Below are positions 54,219 through 63,525 of a DNA stretch of 64,000 nt, piece by piece. Below the pieces are notes generated by a model. That model had not been told where the DNA came from, ran no database searches, and saw nothing but the letters and a program-made list of their open reading frames with translations. The first letter of the stretch is position 1, and each line of letters opens with the position of its first letter. The stretch is from NCBI GenBank assembly GCA_900541415.1, contig UQJP01000003.1, forward strand, positions 105,859 to 169,858, written 5' to 3'. A program made the translations under genes and the position numbers. This stretch comes from an uncultured Odoribacter sp. GTDB lineage: Bacteria > Bacteroidota > Bacteroidia > Bacteroidales > Marinifilaceae.

Positions 54219-55118
54219 TCAATAAAACCGCCTTAACCACTTCTCTAACAGCTTTGTCCATTGATCGTAATAATCAAAATCTTCCTGCAATCCCCAACCG
54301 TGTCCACCCCGGTCGAAAATATAAAGAACGGCAGGCACCTTATGCTGTTTTAAAGCCGAATAAAAATGAATGCTATTCAGCGGAGATACGGCAGGATCGT
54401 CGTCACAATGTACCAAAAAAGTAGGGGGTGTGAGTGCGGAAACCTGCTTTTCATTGGAAAAATACTCCACTTCCTCTGGTGTCTGCACACTCCCCAATAA
54501 AGAATTCCGGGAACCGATATGAGGATTCCCCTGCGGGGAGAACGAAATCACCGGATAAAACAAAAGCATAAAGTCGGGGCGGCAGCTCAAACGTTCCAAA
54601 GGATCAGCAGCAGAAGAATTGCCCGCATCGAAATGAGTACCGGCAGTGGATGCCAAATGCCCTCCGGCAGAAAATCCTGCAATCCCAATCCTGTCCGTTT
54701 TTATCCCCAAAGAATCGGCTTTCCCCCTCACCCAGCGGATTGCCCGGTTTGCGTCGGACAGGGGCACACCCGCATGATGATTGGGCAAACGGTATTTCAA
54801 TACAATTCCGGTGATTCCCCGGTCGGTCAGCCAACGGGCAAACCATTCGCCCTCGTGCCTCATCGCCAGCAATCCATACCCGCCTCCGGGACAAATCACG
54901 ACAGCCACCCCCGTATTTTTCTCCCTGGCCGGAGAATACACATATAAACGGGCAACATGGACATTTCTCACCCGGCCTTCCGGATCGGTGGTTTCCGAAG
55001 CCGTTATCCCATTATCTTCAGGCGCACCTTCCGGCCACAACACATATTCTTCCGCTTTCTGCCCGGCAGCAAAGAAATAACTTCCCAGCAGGCAAATCAT
55101 GATTATTCCTATTTTCAT
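54219..55118 (-). CDS. Secreted alpha/beta-hydrolase esterase (BD-FAE/CE10-like)
   Basis: 299 residues with a signal peptide (MKIGIIMICLLGSYFFAAG/QKAEE). The oxyanion segment VVICPGGGYGLLAMRHEG, the nucleophile Ser in GIAGFSAGGHLAST, the Asp in HCDDDPAVSPLNS and the His in RGGHGWG make a complete triad. The start LWPEGAPEDNG is common in Bacteroidota acetyl-esterase/lipase-like proteins that deacetylate sugars or xylan. Monocistronic or with the gap to fluC as divergent neighbour. The substrate is unknown; a role in removing O-acetyl groups from glycans is an inference. Confidence 0.85.
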   Translation of the reverse strand: MKIGIIMICLLGSYFFAAGQKAEEYVLWPEGAPEDNGITASETTDPEGRVRNVHVARLYVYSPAREKNTGVAVVICPGGGYGLLAMRHEGEWFARWLTDRGITGIVLKYRLPNHHAGVPLSDANRAIRWVRGKADSLGIKTDRIGIAGFSAGGHLASTAGTHFDAGNSSAADPLERLSCRPDFMLLFYPVISFSPQGNPHIGSRNSLLGSVQTPEEVEYFSNEKQVSALTPPTFLVHCDDDPAVSPLNSIHFYSALKQHKVPAVLYIFDRGGHGWGLQEDFDYYDQWTKLLEKWLRRFY

Positions 55119-55161
55119 TCTTCGTTATATTTTCCTTATTTTGCATTAAACTTTTGTAAAT

Positions 55162-55536
55162 ATGTGGATAAACATACTACTCATCGGTATCGGTTCTATG
55201 GCAGGCGGCATATCCCGTTATCTGCTTTCCTCAGGAATCCGTTACTGGTTTCCAGGTATTTTTCCTTTAGGAATTCTTTTAGTCAATATCTTAGGATGTT
55301 TCCTGATCGGACTTTTTGCCGGTTTGCTAAGTAATGCATCATCCTTTTCCGAAAACCACAAACTACTGCTCACGATCGGTTTCTGCGGCAGTTTCACCAC
55401 ATTTTCCACATTTTCTTTAGACAATCTGTTATTGCTGTCCTCTAAAGCCTATCTGCTGGCAGGATTAAATATCACCATTAGCGTAGCGGGTGGATTGCTT
55501 GCCACTTTCGTAGGCTACAATCTCACCCGCTCCTAA
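55162..55536 (+). CDS. crcB: Fluoride channel FluC (CrcB)
   Basis: 124 aa, four transmembrane helices. GSMAGGISRYLLS (N-terminal GGxxRY motif), PLGILLVNILGCFLIGLFAG (NxxG helix with the central Asn) and GFCGSFTTFSTFSLDN (TM3 break with the fluoride-lining Phe and Thr/Ser residues) are exact family features. It acts as a dual-topology dimer that exports F-. No room for a fluoride riboswitch in the 43-bp gap to the divergent esterase. Its stop is 1 bp from the stop of the convergent DUF3472 gene. Confidence 0.95.
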   Translation: MWINILLIGIGSMAGGISRYLLSSGIRYWFPGIFPLGILLVNILGCFLIGLFAGLLSNASSFSENHKLLLTIGFCGSFTTFSTFSLDNLLLLSSKAYLLAGLNITISVAGGLLATFVGYNLTRS

Positions 55537-55537
55537 T

Positions 55538-56953
55538 TTATTTTTTATTTTTAAGGCGAAGTTCTTTTTTCACAGCATCCTGATGCAGGTGTTCATTCTT
55601 CAACGCCTCGTCCACCCTGGTTTGAAACACGGTTAAGTCTAAAGCCGGAGGAGTTTGGGAAAGAGGCATTTCATCCGCACGCTTCACCGTAGGGGTATAT
55701 CCTCCCGAAGCCATATAAAAACGGTCGGGGTATTCCGGGGCAACTCCCTGCTCATAATCCACGCGCTGACCTTCTTTTCCGTCGGTATGCGAAAAACCTA
55801 CCTTATTGAAATTCACCCATTTCCCGGTGGCATCCTCCCTACCCCAGGCATTATAATAATAAGCCTTACGGGGATATTGTCCGTTGGTGTAACCATAATT
55901 TTCAATAAAAGAATAGAAACCATCAAACATACGCTGTTCGTGCGGTGCGCGCCAGGTAGCTACATATTTCCATCCTTCTTCATCGGAAACGGAATACCAG
56001 GCGGATATTAACACAGAAGTATTTTCCATCTTCCGCACATTCATCAGGAATTTTACAGGCTTACCGGTTTTCCAATCGGCAGTTTTCACATACGATTGCC
56101 CTCCGGTTCCTTCATTCCCGAAAGAATTGACGGTGGTTTGTTCCCCCTTATCCACCAGCGATACGAAATCGGCAGCGACCATCGTAGCATCATGGTCGGC
56201 ATCCTTGCTGTCCCACACCGAGAACAATACCCGGCGTTCGGTTTCAGAGTTCGTTTGAATACCCATATATCCCCGGAAAAATCCGAGGCTCATATAATAA
56301 GTCGCCAGTGGATCGCCTCCTTCCGGCACTAATATTTCTTCATAAATCCAATCGTAAGAACGGGTTGTAGGTGCCGTAGTCCGGAAACTCAAATGCACAG
56401 AAGGCGACGACTGGTAATCCGTGTGATTTACCTGGGTATCGGGTGTATAAGCACTAAAAAGCAAAGAATGAATCGTAATTGCATCGTCGGGCGGCGTTAA
56501 CGGCCTTAATTCATAACGGTAGTAACCTGTTTCGGGTATATTCACCGCTGTGGCGTAAATCGTATCGTTACTCCCGGTTCCCTCTATCTTTAACTTCCGT
56601 TTCAACGGTTTCATTCCCAAGTCATAACATTCCGAAACTTTCAACTCGAACTCCAGTTTTTTTTGATTTTCTACCTGAAGAGCAAACGAAAGATCATAAC
56701 TTCCCTTTTTCTGATAAAGATACCACACCACACTTCTTTGCGAATCTCTCCACCTGGAAACGCTTCTTCTGGTTTCCGGCCATCCCACGGGAACAGACAC
56801 CCCCGGATTTCCTGTCGTAAAAGGCTCTGCGTATCCCTTATTGGCAGGAACGGCGAAAGTGGCGAGCACCCGATCTTTTTTTATCTTTTTGGCTGCATGG
56901 GATTGTAGCCCGGCCAAAATACAAATCGTTAATAATAAAATAATGTTTTTCAT
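55538..56953 (-). CDS. Secreted DUF5077/DUF3472 domain protein
   Basis: 471 residues with a signal peptide (LLLTICILAGLQSHA/AKK). About 28-165 fits DUF5077 (VPANKGYAEPFTTGNPGVSV, then SYDLSFALQVENQKKLEFEL), an N-terminal beta domain. About 185-400 fits DUF3472 (HLSFRTTAPTTRSYDWIYEE, YMSLGFFRGYMGIQTNSETE, VLFSVWDSKDAD, YSFIENYGYTNGQYPRKAYY). The remaining tail is charged (KKELRLKNKK). The pair is found in secreted Bacteroidota proteins next to carbohydrate genes; the biochemical role is unknown to me. Possible partner of the nearby esterase and M60 operon is only positional. Confidence 0.8.
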   Translation of the reverse strand: MKNIILLLTICILAGLQSHAAKKIKKDRVLATFAVPANKGYAEPFTTGNPGVSVPVGWPETRRSVSRWRDSQRSVVWYLYQKKGSYDLSFALQVENQKKLEFELKVSECYDLGMKPLKRKLKIEGTGSNDTIYATAVNIPETGYYRYELRPLTPPDDAITIHSLLFSAYTPDTQVNHTDYQSSPSVHLSFRTTAPTTRSYDWIYEEILVPEGGDPLATYYMSLGFFRGYMGIQTNSETERRVLFSVWDSKDADHDATMVAADFVSLVDKGEQTTVNSFGNEGTGGQSYVKTADWKTGKPVKFLMNVRKMENTSVLISAWYSVSDEEGWKYVATWRAPHEQRMFDGFYSFIENYGYTNGQYPRKAYYYNAWGREDATGKWVNFNKVGFSHTDGKEGQRVDYEQGVAPEYPDRFYMASGGYTPTVKRADEMPLSQTPPALDLTVFQTRVDEALKNEHLHQDAVKKELRLKNKK

Positions 56954-57001
56954 TTATTCGAGGTTTATAGTTTCTATTTTTCAAACAGCTTTACAGCTTT
57001 A

Positions 57002-59311
57002 TCAGTACCGTTTATCAAAACCGTCGATTTCATAATACCGATCGGCACTGCTATCTCCCAACAGATATTTAGCAAAATGATACCACATTTTACGCTGGTA
57101 AAACTCTCCGGCCTTATAAGCATATCCGTGCCTTTGTCCCGGTAAAACAATCAGATCGAAATTCTTTCCGGCTTCGATCAGGGCATTTGCCATACGGAAC
57201 GTATTTCCGGGATGCACATTGTTGTCTATATCTCCGGTCACCAACAAAAGATAACCTTTAAAATTCTTGGCCAATTCCTGATTTGCCGCAACACGGCTTT
57301 TAAAGGTGCTTTCTTCCCGATCGCCCTTCACAGAATCTTTCACGGTTTTCTTTTCCTCTTTCACCCCATTGTGTGTTTCTCCCCACCACTTATTATATAT
57401 ATTGTTATCGTGATTCCCCGATGAAGATACCGCCGCCGTATAAAAGTCCGGATAATAGCACAGGGCTGCCGTCGACATAAAACCGCCTCCGGAATGTCCG
57501 AAGATTCCCACTTTCGATAGATCGATAAACGGATAACGATCTGCCAGCTGCTCCAATCCGTATTTATCGTCCGGAAGGGCATAATCCCTCAAATTGCCGT
57601 AACCATAGGTGTGATACCACTTATTACGCTGCGGGCTACCTCCACGATGCCCGAAGTTTACGACAATGAATCCCACTTGTGCCAGCGCCATATTATAACT
57701 TCCGTTCACGGTGAAATCAAAAGGAGTAGCTTCCGTCTGAGGGCCGGGATAAACATAGGATATAATCGGATATTTCCGGGTGGAATCGAAATCAAAAGGT
57801 TTCCACATCACACCATACAAATCGGTCACACCGTCCTTAGCTTTCACGGTAAAACGCTCCGGCATCTTCCATCCGGTTTCATACAAACGCTTCAAATCAG
57901 GACGGGCCAGTTCCATCAGCACCTTTCCGTTATTATCCCGTAATACGGATACCGGCTCCAAATCCACCCTCGAATAATTATCCACCATATATCGGCCCGA
58001 CTTCGGCATAACCGTCCGGTGATTGGCATCTTCGGTGGTCAATAATTTCACCTCGCCTCCATCGATCTTTGCTTTATAAGTATGGGCGTAATAAGGATTC
58101 CTATCCTTTTCTTTCCCATATCCTTCAAAATAAATCGTACGCCCTACCGTATCGATACGTACCATCCGTCCGGCTACCCATTCCCCGGAAGTAATCTGAT
58201 TTTTCAGGTTACCTTCGCCGTCATAATGGTAAAAATGTCCCCATCCGGTACGCTCCGACCACCACAACAAGTCTTTCCCGTCTTCAAGAACGGAAAGATG
58301 GTGCATCTGATCGTTAAAATAGGGTTTTGCTTTCTCATTGATCAACACCTTCGCTTCCCCGGTTTTCGTATCGGCAACACAAATATCGATCTCATCACAA
58401 GTCCTTCTCTTCCGTTCAAAAAACAATTTATCCGATTTTTTCCCGGCATATACCACGCTCAAAGACTGATCCGGCCATTTTTCCGTTTGTATCTTTACCT
58501 GTTTTAGACTGTCAATATCAAACACCGACAGCTCATACTGCGGCACTTCCTTGTCGCCGGGCATCGTGTAACGATATTCCTCCAATGCCGGACGTGCCGA
58601 CAATACATTGATCACCCAAAGGTCTTTCACCTTCCGGTTATCCGAACGCATAACATAAAATTTCTTTGAATCCTTAAACCAGGTTCCACGTGCCCGGACC
58701 CGTTTACTGGTGGTGTCCCGTTCCCCCCACGCATAAGAGTAAAACTGTTCTCCATCGGTAGTCACCTGTATTTCGGTGGAATCCTTATCCCCGCATTTCA
58801 TCAGATACAGATTATGCTTCTTGGCAAACAGCATATACGTACTGTCCGGAGAAAAAGTAGCCCAAGTATTCCGCTTCTTGTCCTCTTTCACGGAATCTTT
58901 CTGCGTCAATACCTTAGAATAAATATCATATTCATAATTAAATTCATCTACCTTAAACTTCAATGTTTTCTGGTCGTCTTTAAACTCAATATCCTTCAAC
59001 TTCAATTTCCCGGCTTGCTGAGGTTTTGTGGTGATCTTCGTCAGCTCCTCGGCCATGTAGTTATTTTCAAACAGAAACCGTTTTGTTTTTTTTGCCGGGT
59101 CCACAAAATAATATTGCACCCCTTCTCCGGTTTCATAAGAAAACCAAAATTTATCACTGTCTTTTAAAAACTTCGGAGCGACACTCAAAGACTTTACTTC
59201 ACTCCCGATTTTCCTGAATTTTTCAGCTTGTTTGTAGTTTGCTTTCTGCCCGAAAACAGGAAATGTAACTGCCCATGCCGCCATGAACACAAATAACTTA
59301 ATCACGTACAT
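57002..59311 (-). CDS. S9-family prolyl-oligopeptidase/DPP-IV-like serine peptidase, secreted
   Basis: 769 residues from ATG 59311; a TTG at 59338 only lengthens the N-terminus. Signal peptide to about residue 22 (FMAAWAVTFPVFG/QKA), so periplasmic. The N-terminal beta-propeller (about 60-480) has DPP-IV repeats such as TWATFSPDSTYMLFAKKHNL and GEQFYSYAWGERD. The C-terminal alpha/beta hydrolase has the nucleophile in GIFGHSGGGFMS, Asp in VTGDIDNNVHPGNT and His in PGQRHGYA. It removes dipeptides or short peptides; with M60 nearby it could finish protein digestion, though it is a separate transcript. Exact specificity not visible. Confidence 0.9.
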   Translation of the reverse strand: MYVIKLFVFMAAWAVTFPVFGQKANYKQAEKFRKIGSEVKSLSVAPKFLKDSDKFWFSYETGEGVQYYFVDPAKKTKRFLFENNYMAEELTKITTKPQQAGKLKLKDIEFKDDQKTLKFKVDEFNYEYDIYSKVLTQKDSVKEDKKRNTWATFSPDSTYMLFAKKHNLYLMKCGDKDSTEIQVTTDGEQFYSYAWGERDTTSKRVRARGTWFKDSKKFYVMRSDNRKVKDLWVINVLSARPALEEYRYTMPGDKEVPQYELSVFDIDSLKQVKIQTEKWPDQSLSVVYAGKKSDKLFFERKRRTCDEIDICVADTKTGEAKVLINEKAKPYFNDQMHHLSVLEDGKDLLWWSERTGWGHFYHYDGEGNLKNQITSGEWVAGRMVRIDTVGRTIYFEGYGKEKDRNPYYAHTYKAKIDGGEVKLLTTEDANHRTVMPKSGRYMVDNYSRVDLEPVSVLRDNNGKVLMELARPDLKRLYETGWKMPERFTVKAKDGVTDLYGVMWKPFDFDSTRKYPIISYVYPGPQTEATPFDFTVNGSYNMALAQVGFIVVNFGHRGGSPQRNKWYHTYGYGNLRDYALPDDKYGLEQLADRYPFIDLSKVGIFGHSGGGFMSTAALCYYPDFYTAAVSSSGNHDNNIYNKWWGETHNGVKEEKKTVKDSVKGDREESTFKSRVAANQELAKNFKGYLLLVTGDIDNNVHPGNTFRMANALIEAGKNFDLIVLPGQRHGYAYKAGEFYQRKMWYHFAKYLLGDSSADRYYEIDGFDKRY

Positions 59312-59384
59312 ACGATATAAAATTAACGTTTTTCCCAATCACACAATGATAGGAAAAAACAACCGTTAAAACAAAAACATTTGT

Positions 59385-59392
59385 TAGTTTTG
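59385..59392 (+). promoter_or_regulatory. -7 element TAGTTTTG for the 188-aa gene
   Basis: TAGTTTTG followed by C fits TAnnTTTG, 54 bp before the ATG at 59446. The -33 position is not a good TTTG. Confidence 0.45.
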
Positions 59393-59445
59393 CAATACAT
59401 ATTCTAAAATAATAAAACGACATCCGTTTTTTATAAGCATATGAG

Positions 59446-60012
59446 ATGGAAAAAAAAGACTTCATATTATTAAATCCCCGGTTAGAAAAAACATTTACGG
59501 AAATCTGTAACCGTATCCGGCGCCTGCAAAGCGGAGGCACCATAGACAGCCTTCAAGCCATAGGTGCAACCACAGCAAACCAGATAGGAGCCAGTTATGT
59601 TTCGCTGAAAACACTGGCTTCAGAATATCTCCCGGACGAAAAACTGGCTACCTTGCTCTGGAAGCAGCAGAAAAGGGAAGAACAGATCATTGCCTGTTTC
59701 CTGTTTCCACACGCGATGAATACAGAAAAAATTACGCAATTCGCAGAAACGTGTAACAGCCATGAAATTGCCGGATATTTAGGTTCGGTTTTCTTATACC
59801 GACACCCGGAATTGGCAGAGATTGTACCCGTTTGGCTTCAATCGGGTAAACCTTTTTTACAGGTGGCCGCCCTTTCAGCCGCAGCACGCCACCTGCTTGT
59901 AAATAAAGACAAGCCACAGATCAGCGAAGAAACGTTCAAACGGTTTGTAAACCAAAAGTACCCTGACAAATATGTAGAGCTGGTAGCCCAGCGCTATCGT
60001 TTTAACATTTAA
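59446..60012 (+). CDS. Small helical protein of unknown function (HEAT-like)
   Basis: 188 residues, no signal peptide or membrane segment. It is all-helical by eye, with repeat-like segments: LEKTFTEICNRIRRLQSGG, KREEQIIACFLFPHAMNTEK, HEIAGYLGSVFLYRHPELAE and LQVAALSAAARHLLV. This resembles DNA-alkylation-repair-like HEAT folds of Bacteroidota, but I see no catalytic feature and do not claim the activity. It has its own -7 element and is 118 bp upstream of pckA, which has a separate promoter. ATG at 59441 is out of frame. Confidence 0.7.
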   Translation: MEKKDFILLNPRLEKTFTEICNRIRRLQSGGTIDSLQAIGATTANQIGASYVSLKTLASEYLPDEKLATLLWKQQKREEQIIACFLFPHAMNTEKITQFAETCNSHEIAGYLGSVFLYRHPELAEIVPVWLQSGKPFLQVAALSAAARHLLVNKDKPQISEETFKRFVNQKYPDKYVELVAQRYRFNI

Positions 60013-60070
60013 TAAATGTTAAACTCGTCTTTTAATCCGAGGCAAGATTATTTAAATAAGAAAACTTTGT

Positions 60071-60078
60071 TACTTTTG
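60071..60078 (+). promoter_or_regulatory. -7 element TACTTTTG for pckA
   Basis: TACTTTTG followed by TATTG fits TAnnTTTG, 53 bp before the pckA ATG. The upstream -33 region holds TTTA but at a poor distance. Confidence 0.6.
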
Positions 60079-60130
60079 TATTGTAATTACGGAAAAAAAG
60101 TATTAATTAATCGACTATAAATTTACAACT

Positions 60131-61738
60131 ATGTCAAAATTAGATTTAAGCAAGTACGGTATTACAGGTGTAACTGAAATTGTACACAATCCGTCTTATG
60201 ATGTATTGTTCGCCGAAGAAACCAAACCGAGTTTGGAAGGCTTCGAAAAAGGCCAGGTGACAGAATTAGGCGCTGTAAACGTAATGACTGGTGTATACAC
60301 AGGACGTTCTCCTAAAGATAAATTCTTTGTAAAAGACGCAACCAGTGAAAATACCGTATGGTGGACATCCGACGAATATAAAAACGACAACAAACCGGTA
60401 GACGCAAAATGCTGGAAGGCTGTGAAAGAATTGGCAACCAAAGAACTTTCTAACAAAAGATTGTTCGTTGTGGATGCTTTCTGTGGTGCAAACCCGAATT
60501 CACGCCTGAAACTGCGTTTCATCATGGAAGTTGCCTGGCAGGCACATTTCGTAACCAATATGTTCATTCGTCCTACCGCTGAAGAACTGGCCAACTTCGG
60601 AGAACCCGATTTTGTGATCATGAACGCTTCTAAAGCGAAAGTTGAAAACTACAAAGAACTGGGCTTAAACTCAGAAACAGCCGTGGTATTCAACCTGACT
60701 GAAAAAATTCAGGTTATCCTGAACACCTGGTATGGTGGTGAAATGAAAAAAGGTATGTTCTCTTATATGAACTATCTGCTTCCTTTGAACGGAATGGCTT
60801 CTATGCACTGCTCTGCTAACACCGACATGAAAGGCCAGAACACAGCAATCTTCTTCGGTCTGTCAGGAACTGGCAAAACAACCTTGTCTACCGACCCGAA
60901 ACGTTTACTGATCGGTGACGACGAACACGGCTGGGACGATGAAGGAGTATTCAACTTCGAAGGCGGTTGCTACGCAAAAGTAATCAACCTGTCTAAAGAA
61001 GCAGAACCGGATATTTACGCAGCAATCAAACGTGACGCTTTATTGGAAAACGTAACTGTTGACGCAAACGGCAAAATCGACTTCAATGATAAATCGGTTA
61101 CTGAAAACACCCGTGTTTCTTACCCGATCTACCACATTCAAAACATTGTGAAACCGATCTCCAAAGGCCCGGCTGCAAAACAAGTAATCTTCTTGTCTGC
61201 CGATGCTTTCGGTGTATTGCCTCCGGTATCTATCCTGAATCCAGAACAAACCAAATACTACTTCCTGTCAGGATTTACAGCTAAATTAGCTGGAACAGAA
61301 CGTGGTATCACCGAACCGACTCCGACATTCTCTGCTTGCTTCGGTGCAGCTTTCTTATCATTGCATCCGACCAAATATGCAGAAGAACTGGTTAAGAAAA
61401 TGACGAAATCAGGAGCAAAAGCTTATCTGGTAAATACAGGTTGGAATGGAACCGGAAAACGTATCTCGATCAAAGATACACGTGGTATCATCGATGCTAT
61501 CCTTGACGGCTCTATCGACAAAGCAGCTACCAAAACAATTCCTTACTTCGATTTCGTTGTTCCGACAGCTCTGCCGGGTGTTGATCCGAAGATCCTCGAT
61601 CCTCGCGACACTTATAGCAACGCTGCCGACTGGGATGTTAAAGCAAAAGACCTGGCACAACGTTTCATCAAAAACTTCGCTAAATTCGAAGGAAACGCCG
61701 CTGGTAAAGCATTGGTTACCGCTGGCCCGAAACTTTAA
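60131..61738 (+). CDS. pckA: Phosphoenolpyruvate carboxykinase (ATP)
   Basis: Interconverts oxaloacetate + ATP and PEP + CO2 + ADP; in gut Bacteroidales it usually runs toward CO2 fixation on the way to succinate. The kinase P-loop GLSGTGKTTLS is at 243-253; GDDEHGWDDEGVFNFEGGCY (metal and substrate site), TGRSPKDKF near the N-terminus and NTGWNGTGKRISIKDTRGI near the C-terminus are signatures of the ATP-dependent class. 535 aa, standard. Monocistronic, between its own promoter and a terminator. Codon use looks like a highly expressed gene. Confidence 0.97.
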   Translation: MSKLDLSKYGITGVTEIVHNPSYDVLFAEETKPSLEGFEKGQVTELGAVNVMTGVYTGRSPKDKFFVKDATSENTVWWTSDEYKNDNKPVDAKCWKAVKELATKELSNKRLFVVDAFCGANPNSRLKLRFIMEVAWQAHFVTNMFIRPTAEELANFGEPDFVIMNASKAKVENYKELGLNSETAVVFNLTEKIQVILNTWYGGEMKKGMFSYMNYLLPLNGMASMHCSANTDMKGQNTAIFFGLSGTGKTTLSTDPKRLLIGDDEHGWDDEGVFNFEGGCYAKVINLSKEAEPDIYAAIKRDALLENVTVDANGKIDFNDKSVTENTRVSYPIYHIQNIVKPISKGPAAKQVIFLSADAFGVLPPVSILNPEQTKYYFLSGFTAKLAGTERGITEPTPTFSACFGAAFLSLHPTKYAEELVKKMTKSGAKAYLVNTGWNGTGKRISIKDTRGIIDAILDGSIDKAATKTIPYFDFVVPTALPGVDPKILDPRDTYSNAADWDVKAKDLAQRFIKNFAKFEGNAAGKALVTAGPKL

Positions 61739-61757
61739 TCCAATTGGATTTTTAAAT

Positions 61758-61792
61758 AAAAAAGACCGCTCTTTTGAGCGGTCTTTTTATTG
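61758..61792 (+). terminator. Terminator after pckA
   Basis: AAAAAGACCGCTC and GAGCGGTCTTTTT flank a TTTT loop: a perfect stem with a T-run, 20 bp past the stop. Confidence 0.9.
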
Positions 61793-61836
61793 ATAAAAAT
61801 AAATGCAAACAATAATCTAATATATATCTGAAAAAT

Positions 61837-62361
61837 TTATTTCGTAATCAGTTTATAAAACACCTTCAATATTTTGCCATTCTTCAATGGATTCCCTACC
61901 AATACCACTTTATTATCTTCATTCAGGAATAGTACTTGAACGGTTTTATTCAAGGGAAACTTATTTGTCTTGGTAAATGTTCCCTTTGTATCATAAAATA
62001 CCGGATGTTTAAACTTATTAGTTTTTGCAAAATATTCAAATTCCTTAAAATCAAGAACATTTACAACAAACACAACATCCATTTCTGGATGAGAAATTTG
62101 CAATGAATCAATCAAATATTGCCAAGCATACAAATTCAACTGACAAGACGAACATCCATGTGGTCCTACATAAACTAAAATTTTATACCTTTTATCTGGA
62201 TAACCAGCAATAAGAGTATCATGCCCCTGTACCTTCAATAACAAATCCGGCACAAAAGCAATCGACCTGTTGTTCCAATAAAGAACTTCTTTTATATCTT
62301 CCTGCTTTACATTACATCCATACAACAAGATAAACATGAAAACAATACTCCATATTTTCAT
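61837..62361 (-). CDS. Thioredoxin-like CxxC lipoprotein
   Basis: 174 residues; lipobox LYGC with C16. Residues 55-170 look like a thioredoxin/TlpA-type fold: KILVYVGPHGC SSCQLNL has the redox pair C70-x-x-C73 after the first strand, MDVVFVVNVL is the next strand, and KTVQVLFLNEDNKVVLVGNP ends the fold with a cis-Pro-like region missing before it (NKTVQ instead of T-P). Redox activity or disulfide exchange on the envelope is inferred. It lies 12 bp after the propeller gene and closes the NVEALA cassette. AT-rich like its neighbours. Confident about the fold class, not the activity. Confidence 0.75.
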   Translation of the reverse strand: MKIWSIVFMFILLYGCNVKQEDIKEVLYWNNRSIAFVPDLLLKVQGHDTLIAGYPDKRYKILVYVGPHGCSSCQLNLYAWQYLIDSLQISHPEMDVVFVVNVLDFKEFEYFAKTNKFKHPVFYDTKGTFTKTNKFPLNKTVQVLFLNEDNKVVLVGNPLKNGKILKVFYKLITK

Positions 62362-62373
62362 ATTTAAATTCTT

Positions 62374-63486
62374 CTACGGTAATTTATACTTAAAAAATAC
62401 CACAACAGGATTGGCATCTTCTTCTATATTAGGAAATTTATCTTTAAATTGGAACGCGTCTGCTGCAGATATTACGCCAACAAAATAATCGTGATAGGTA
62501 TTTACTGGAGTTCCTGGCAAATCAGGTGACTCCATTGCAATCCCCATCACTTTTTCAGAGGATTCCAGAGAACCAATAAATAATACACCTAAATTATCAA
62601 AATTTAATGTTGCCGTAAATACACCTTCATCCGTAACGCATAGTTCCCCTAACGGTCCTAACTTCTGACCTTGTAATTTAAAATATTCTTCACTTGTAAC
62701 ATGCATGGGCATCATATACGCCTGTATTCCCAGAGAAAGAATCTCCTCATTAGTAAATCCCTCCAAAGACAAGCGATACATTTTATCCTCTCCATAAGGA
62801 ATATAGTAAACTCCTGACTTATTTTTAGAAAAAAAACCATCACTAACCGGCACACCTCCCGAATCTTTATTTATATCATCTGGCTTATGAATAAAAGTTT
62901 TTATGATTTTTCCCGAGCTATCCACAACAACAACTTTTGGATTCTGAGGAATTTTTGCATTATCAAAGAAATTTTGTATAGCGTATAAGGAGGACGAGAG
63001 TTGAACGATATCACCCGATGCATCATTCTGAAACGTTCGGAGAAGCTTTCCTGCATAATCGTATATCATCACTTTACCCAATTTTGAGTCATAAACCGTT
63101 ATCTCTTGTTGTTCCTGATTTACATCTATGTTTTGAATACTTAAATATTCCTGTGGTCCTCTTCCCAATTTACCTATCTGTCGGATAAATTTTCCACTAC
63201 GATCAAACATATATACCACATTAGGACGATAGTTTACAACAAAAATATAATCATCGTTTACTAATAATTGTTGTAAACGTCCAATGATACAGTCGGGCGT
63301 ATATTCCAGAACTGTATATAACATTGAAACCGTGTCAATATATTGCGATACATTCAAAGGTTGAGCCACCAACTTCAATATATCTTTATTTTCCGACTGG
63401 CGGCACGAACAGAAAATCAGTACCAAAAATACGATAAGACTCGATACCTTAAAACGTATACTTACTTTGTTAAAATTTATAGCCAT
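62374..63486 (-). CDS. 6-bladed beta-propeller lipoprotein
   Basis: 370 residues; lipobox IFCSC with C28. Propeller blades are visible as repeated strand pairs: VNDDYIFVVNYRPNVVYMFD, GKFIRQIGKLGRGPQEYLSI, QQEITVYDSKLGKVMIYDYA and GKLLRTFQNDASGDIVQL. GRGPQEY is the signature of the Bacteroidota 6-bladed propeller family (NHL-like). Such genes are typical companions of NVEALA proteins in Bacteroidales. The function is unknown. 40 bp after the NVEALA gene and 12 bp before the thioredoxin-like gene, so one operon. Confidence 0.85.
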   Translation of the reverse strand: MAINFNKVSIRFKVSSLIVFLVLIFCSCRQSENKDILKLVAQPLNVSQYIDTVSMLYTVLEYTPDCIIGRLQQLLVNDDYIFVVNYRPNVVYMFDRSGKFIRQIGKLGRGPQEYLSIQNIDVNQEQQEITVYDSKLGKVMIYDYAGKLLRTFQNDASGDIVQLSSSLYAIQNFFDNAKIPQNPKVVVVDSSGKIIKTFIHKPDDINKDSGGVPVSDGFFSKNKSGVYYIPYGEDKMYRLSLEGFTNEEILSLGIQAYMMPMHVTSEEYFKLQGQKLGPLGELCVTDEGVFTATLNFDNLGVLFIGSLESSEKVMGIAMESPDLPGTPVNTYHDYFVGVISAADAFQFKDKFPNIEEDANPVVVFFKYKLP

Positions 63487-63525
63487 CTTATTGAATTATA
63501 CAAACAATATTCAACATTATCCCGA

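Noticed and set aside
55119..55161. Fluoride riboswitch before crcB
   Set aside because: The gap to the divergent esterase is only 43 bp, too short for the aptamer, and no pseudoknot pattern was seen.
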